From positions 1 through 8,317 of the forward strand of contig DRKE01000168.1 in the NCBI GenBank assembly GCA_011051925.1: 8,317 nt of DNA, in the 5' to 3' direction. Numbering within the stretch: position 1 is the stretch's first letter; every line of letters begins with the position of its first letter. This document shows positions 6,440 to 8,317 of the stretch, piece by piece. This DNA comes from Deltaproteobacteria bacterium (GTDB taxonomy: Bacteria; Myxococcota_A; UBA9160; UBA4427). A program made the translations under genes and the position numbers. The notes below the pieces were generated by a model that was not told where the DNA came from, did no database searches, and saw only the letters and a program-made list of their open reading frames with translations.

Positions 6440-8317
6440 GTGGATGGCTTTCACGGATGCTATTGGCGATTCGATCTGGGCCTCGGTGAGGGCGAGCGGA
6501 TTCCCATCCCGGATTCGATCCTCAGGCGAACGCTCGGGGGGGTCGGATTGGGGACCTGGTTGCTGCATCGGGAAGCGCCGCGGGGCGTCGACCCCTTGGC
6601 GCCCGAAGCCCCCCTCGTCTTCGCGTTCTCTCCCCTCGTCGGCACGCCGCTCACGACCTCGGCCAAATTCGCGGTCGTCGCGAAGTCGCCCCTGTCGGGC
6701 GGTGTGTCGGATGCCCTGTCGAGCAGTCATTTCGCGATCGCGGGAAAGCGTCTCGGCGTCGATGCGATCGTTCTCGTCGGCGCCTGCGAGGAACCCTCCG
6801 AACTCGTCGATGGGCGCCTCAGGCCGAGCAGGAACTGGGGGTGCTCGGCCCGCGAGACGGCGGCGGCCCTGGCATCCTTTGGTCGCGTGGCCGCGATCGG
6901 GGTCGCGGGGGAGAATCGCGTGCGATTCGCGAGTCTCAGCGCGGACGGGCGGCACGCGGGCCGTGGGGGGCTCGGCGCGGTCATGGGATCGAAGCGCCTG
7001 AAGGCGATCGCGGTTCGCGGCTCGATCGATACGCCGATTGCCGACCCCGGCCGCGTCGAGCGGGCCGCATCACGACTGCGTCGCCTCGTGGCCGGCGAGG
7101 CGACGGCGAAATACCGGGAACTCGGAACCGTCGGGAATCTGCTCGCCTTCGATCGACTCGGGGTGCTGCCGACGAGGAACTTCCAGCAGGGTCATTTCGA
7201 GGGGGCGGAGGAACTTTCCGTGGAGCGCTGGCACGGGTCACGGGCGCGCCGCCGCGCTGCCTGCGTGAGCTGCACCATCGGATGTGAGCATCGATTCGAG
7301 TTCGGATCGATTTCCCCGGGCGAGGGCGCTGAGAAGAGACCCGCCGCAGCGAAGAGACACCCCCGAGGCGAGACCCGGGTGGAATACGAGAGTCTCTTCG
7401 CGCTCGGCCCGCTCTGCGGGATCGCCGATGCCGACGTCGTGCTGGCCGCGGCGCATCGTTGCGACGAACTCGGCCTCGATACGATCTCCGCCGGGGCGAC
7501 CCTGGCCTTCGCGATGGAGTGCGGCGAGCGGGGGCTGCTCGAAGGCGGGCCGTCTTTCGGGGATGCCGAGGGTCTGCTCGGCTGGCTCGAGGACATCGCA
7601 TCGAGGCGGGGACTGGGAGCGCGTCTGGCGGAAGGCTCGCTTCGCCTGGCGAAGTCGATCGGACGGGACGCCATCGATTTCGCGCCTCAGGTCAAGGGAC
7701 TCGAGTTGCCCGGTTATGAGCCGAGAGCGCTCGAGACCCAGGCTCTGGGCTTCGCCGTGGGCACGCGGGGCGCGGACCACAATCGGACCGGGGGGTACGA
7801 GATCGATCTCGCGGAGAAGAACGGTCCTGCTCCGGACGCCACCCGGGCCGCCCTCGACGCCATCGACACCGAAGATCGGGCCGCCCTGCTCGACTCGCTG
7901 ATCTTGTGCAAGTTCGTGCGCGCGGCGCTGCGGGACTTCCATGCGGATTGTGCCGAGATGCTGTCGGCGGTGACGGGCGGGACCTTTTCGGACGAGGATC
8001 TCCGAAGGGTCGCGCGTGACGTGGTCCTGCTTCGAAAGGCCTTCAACCAGCGCGAAGGATGGCAACCCGAGGACGACACGCTGCCGGAGAGATTCTTTCG
8101 GGAGCCGATCCCTTCCGGGCCTGCGAGAGGGGCCCGTCTGTCGCGGGAGCGATTGGCGGCGATGATCCGGAGCTACAATCTCGCCAGGGGTTGGCATGCG
8201 GATGGGACGCTTCCCGAGGCGCTCCTTGCGGATCTGGCGGATCGTTTCGGGCTGGGGCCAGACCGGAAGTGCGCGGTCGCCAGCGACGCCGCGAAGAGCT
8301 TCTCGCTTTCCACGAGC
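6440..8317 (+). CDS. aor: Aldehyde ferredoxin oxidoreductase family protein (tungsten-type AOR; 3' end outside window)
   Basis: 626 residues are visible with no stop. The N-terminus follows the AOR family pattern (GFHGCYWRFDL, then TLGGVGLGTWLLHREAPRGVDPL and SPLVGTPLTTSAKF), supporting the GTG at 6440, which lies nine bases after an in-frame TAG. Pterin-contacting regions are recognisable: HAGRGGLGAVMGSKRLKAIA (172-191) and LGLDTISAG (344-352). The 4Fe-4S ligands are C275, C278, C282 (CX2CX3C) and C490 in LILCKF. GTRGADHNR (441-449) contains H447, which probably occupies the place of the proposed proton-transfer histidine of Pyrococcus AOR. The family interconverts aldehydes and carboxylates at a tungsten bis-pyranopterin centre; specific substrates need more than sequence. 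Oddities: a charged insert at about 293-312 after the cluster motif, a weak ribosome binding site (GGGATAG at best), and a C-terminus continuing past the usual end. The context suggests electrons pass to the NuoEF fusion. Confidence 0.9.
   Translation, partial: MDGFHGCYWRFDLGLGEGERIPIPDSILRRTLGGVGLGTWLLHREAPRGVDPLAPEAPLVFAFSPLVGTPLTTSAKFAVVAKSPLSGGVSDALSSSHFAIAGKRLGVDAIVLVGACEEPSELVDGRLRPSRNWGCSARETAAALASFGRVAAIGVAGENRVRFASLSADGRHAGRGGLGAVMGSKRLKAIAVRGSIDTPIADPGRVERAASRLRRLVAGEATAKYRELGTVGNLLAFDRLGVLPTRNFQQGHFEGAEELSVERWHGSRARRRAACVSCTIGCEHRFEFGSISPGEGAEKRPAAAKRHPRGETRVEYESLFALGPLCGIADADVVLAAAHRCDELGLDTISAGATLAFAMECGERGLLEGGPSFGDAEGLLGWLEDIASRRGLGARLAEGSLRLAKSIGRDAIDFAPQVKGLELPGYEPRALETQALGFAVGTRGADHNRTGGYEIDLAEKNGPAPDATRAALDAIDTEDRAALLDSLILCKFVRAALRDFHADCAEMLSAVTGGTFSDEDLRRVARDVVLLRKAFNQREGWQPEDDTLPERFFREPIPSGPARGARLSRERLAAMIRSYNLARGWHADGTLPEALLADLADRFGLGPDRKCAVASDAAKSFSLSTS
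7334..7369 (+). repeat. Imperfect 18-bp tandem repeat encoding a basic loop in the AOR
   Basis: Two in-frame six-codon units (7334-7351 and 7352-7369) both begin AAGAGAC and match at 12 of 18 bases. They encode KRPAAA and KRHPRG. They lie in the loop just after the CX2CX3C cluster motif and look like a small duplication that expanded that loop. Confidence 0.45.

Noticed and set aside
152..7011. GCGATCGC octamers (152, 2240, 6734, 7004), reminiscent of the cyanobacterial HIP1 repeat, and general GATC richness
   Set aside because: All four lie inside coding sequence and fit the strong use of ATC, GAT and GCG codons. Four copies in 8.3 kb of GC-rich DNA rich in GATC are not persuasive, and the gene content is not cyanobacterial.
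1..8317. CRISPR arrays, insertion sequences, phage genes or integration sites
   Set aside because: No regularly spaced repeats, transposase or integrase motifs, or terminal inverted repeats were seen. Codon use appears uniform across all genes.

Overview
The window is a GC-rich bacterial chromosome segment with tightly packed genes and strong ATC, GAT and CGG codon preference. It carries long spurious antisense ORFs, as expected at this base composition. The gene content (HSD17B4-type SDR, hot-dog thioesterase, long-chain-type acyl-CoA ligase, tungsten-type aldehyde oxidoreductase) points to a lipid- or aromatic-acid-metabolising bacterium. An uncultured deltaproteobacterial-type lineage (Myxococcota, Desulfobacterota or Binatota-like) is my guess; no rRNA or marker gene is present to confirm it.

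Layout. Positions 1-1378 hold two minus-strand genes: a 5' fragment of a short-chain dehydrogenase (running off the left edge) and, upstream of it, a double hot-dog acyl-CoA thioesterase-like protein. A 162-bp divergent gap follows. From 1541 to 4003 two plus-strand genes, 18 bp apart, encode (i) a natural fusion of NuoE and NuoF, i.e. a complete NADH-oxidising/NAD-reducing module with 2Fe-2S, FMN and 4Fe-4S sites, and (ii) a fusion of a MobA-type molybdopterin nucleotidyltransferase to a MoaD-type ubiquitin-like sulfur carrier ending in Gly-Gly. A small minus-strand gene of probable SpoIIAA/STAS-like type (4133-4531) separates this pair from a second plus-strand unit. That unit comprises an acyl-CoA synthetase (4735-6387) and an aldehyde ferredoxin oxidoreductase family protein (6440 to the right edge, still open).

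How they may work together (inference). The AOR homologue would interconvert aldehydes and carboxylic acids at a tungsto- (or molybdo-) pterin centre. The NuoEF fusion would link its electrons to NAD(H), the MobA-MoaD fusion would supply dedicated cofactor assembly, and the acyl-CoA synthetase would activate the acid product to its CoA thioester. The flanking SDR and thioesterase fit acyl-CoA metabolism but are transcribed away and may be unrelated. The main points of interest are the two domain fusions, the puzzle of a nucleotide-adding MobA domain next to an enzyme family whose characterised pterin lacks a nucleotide, and an unusual charged loop in the AOR.
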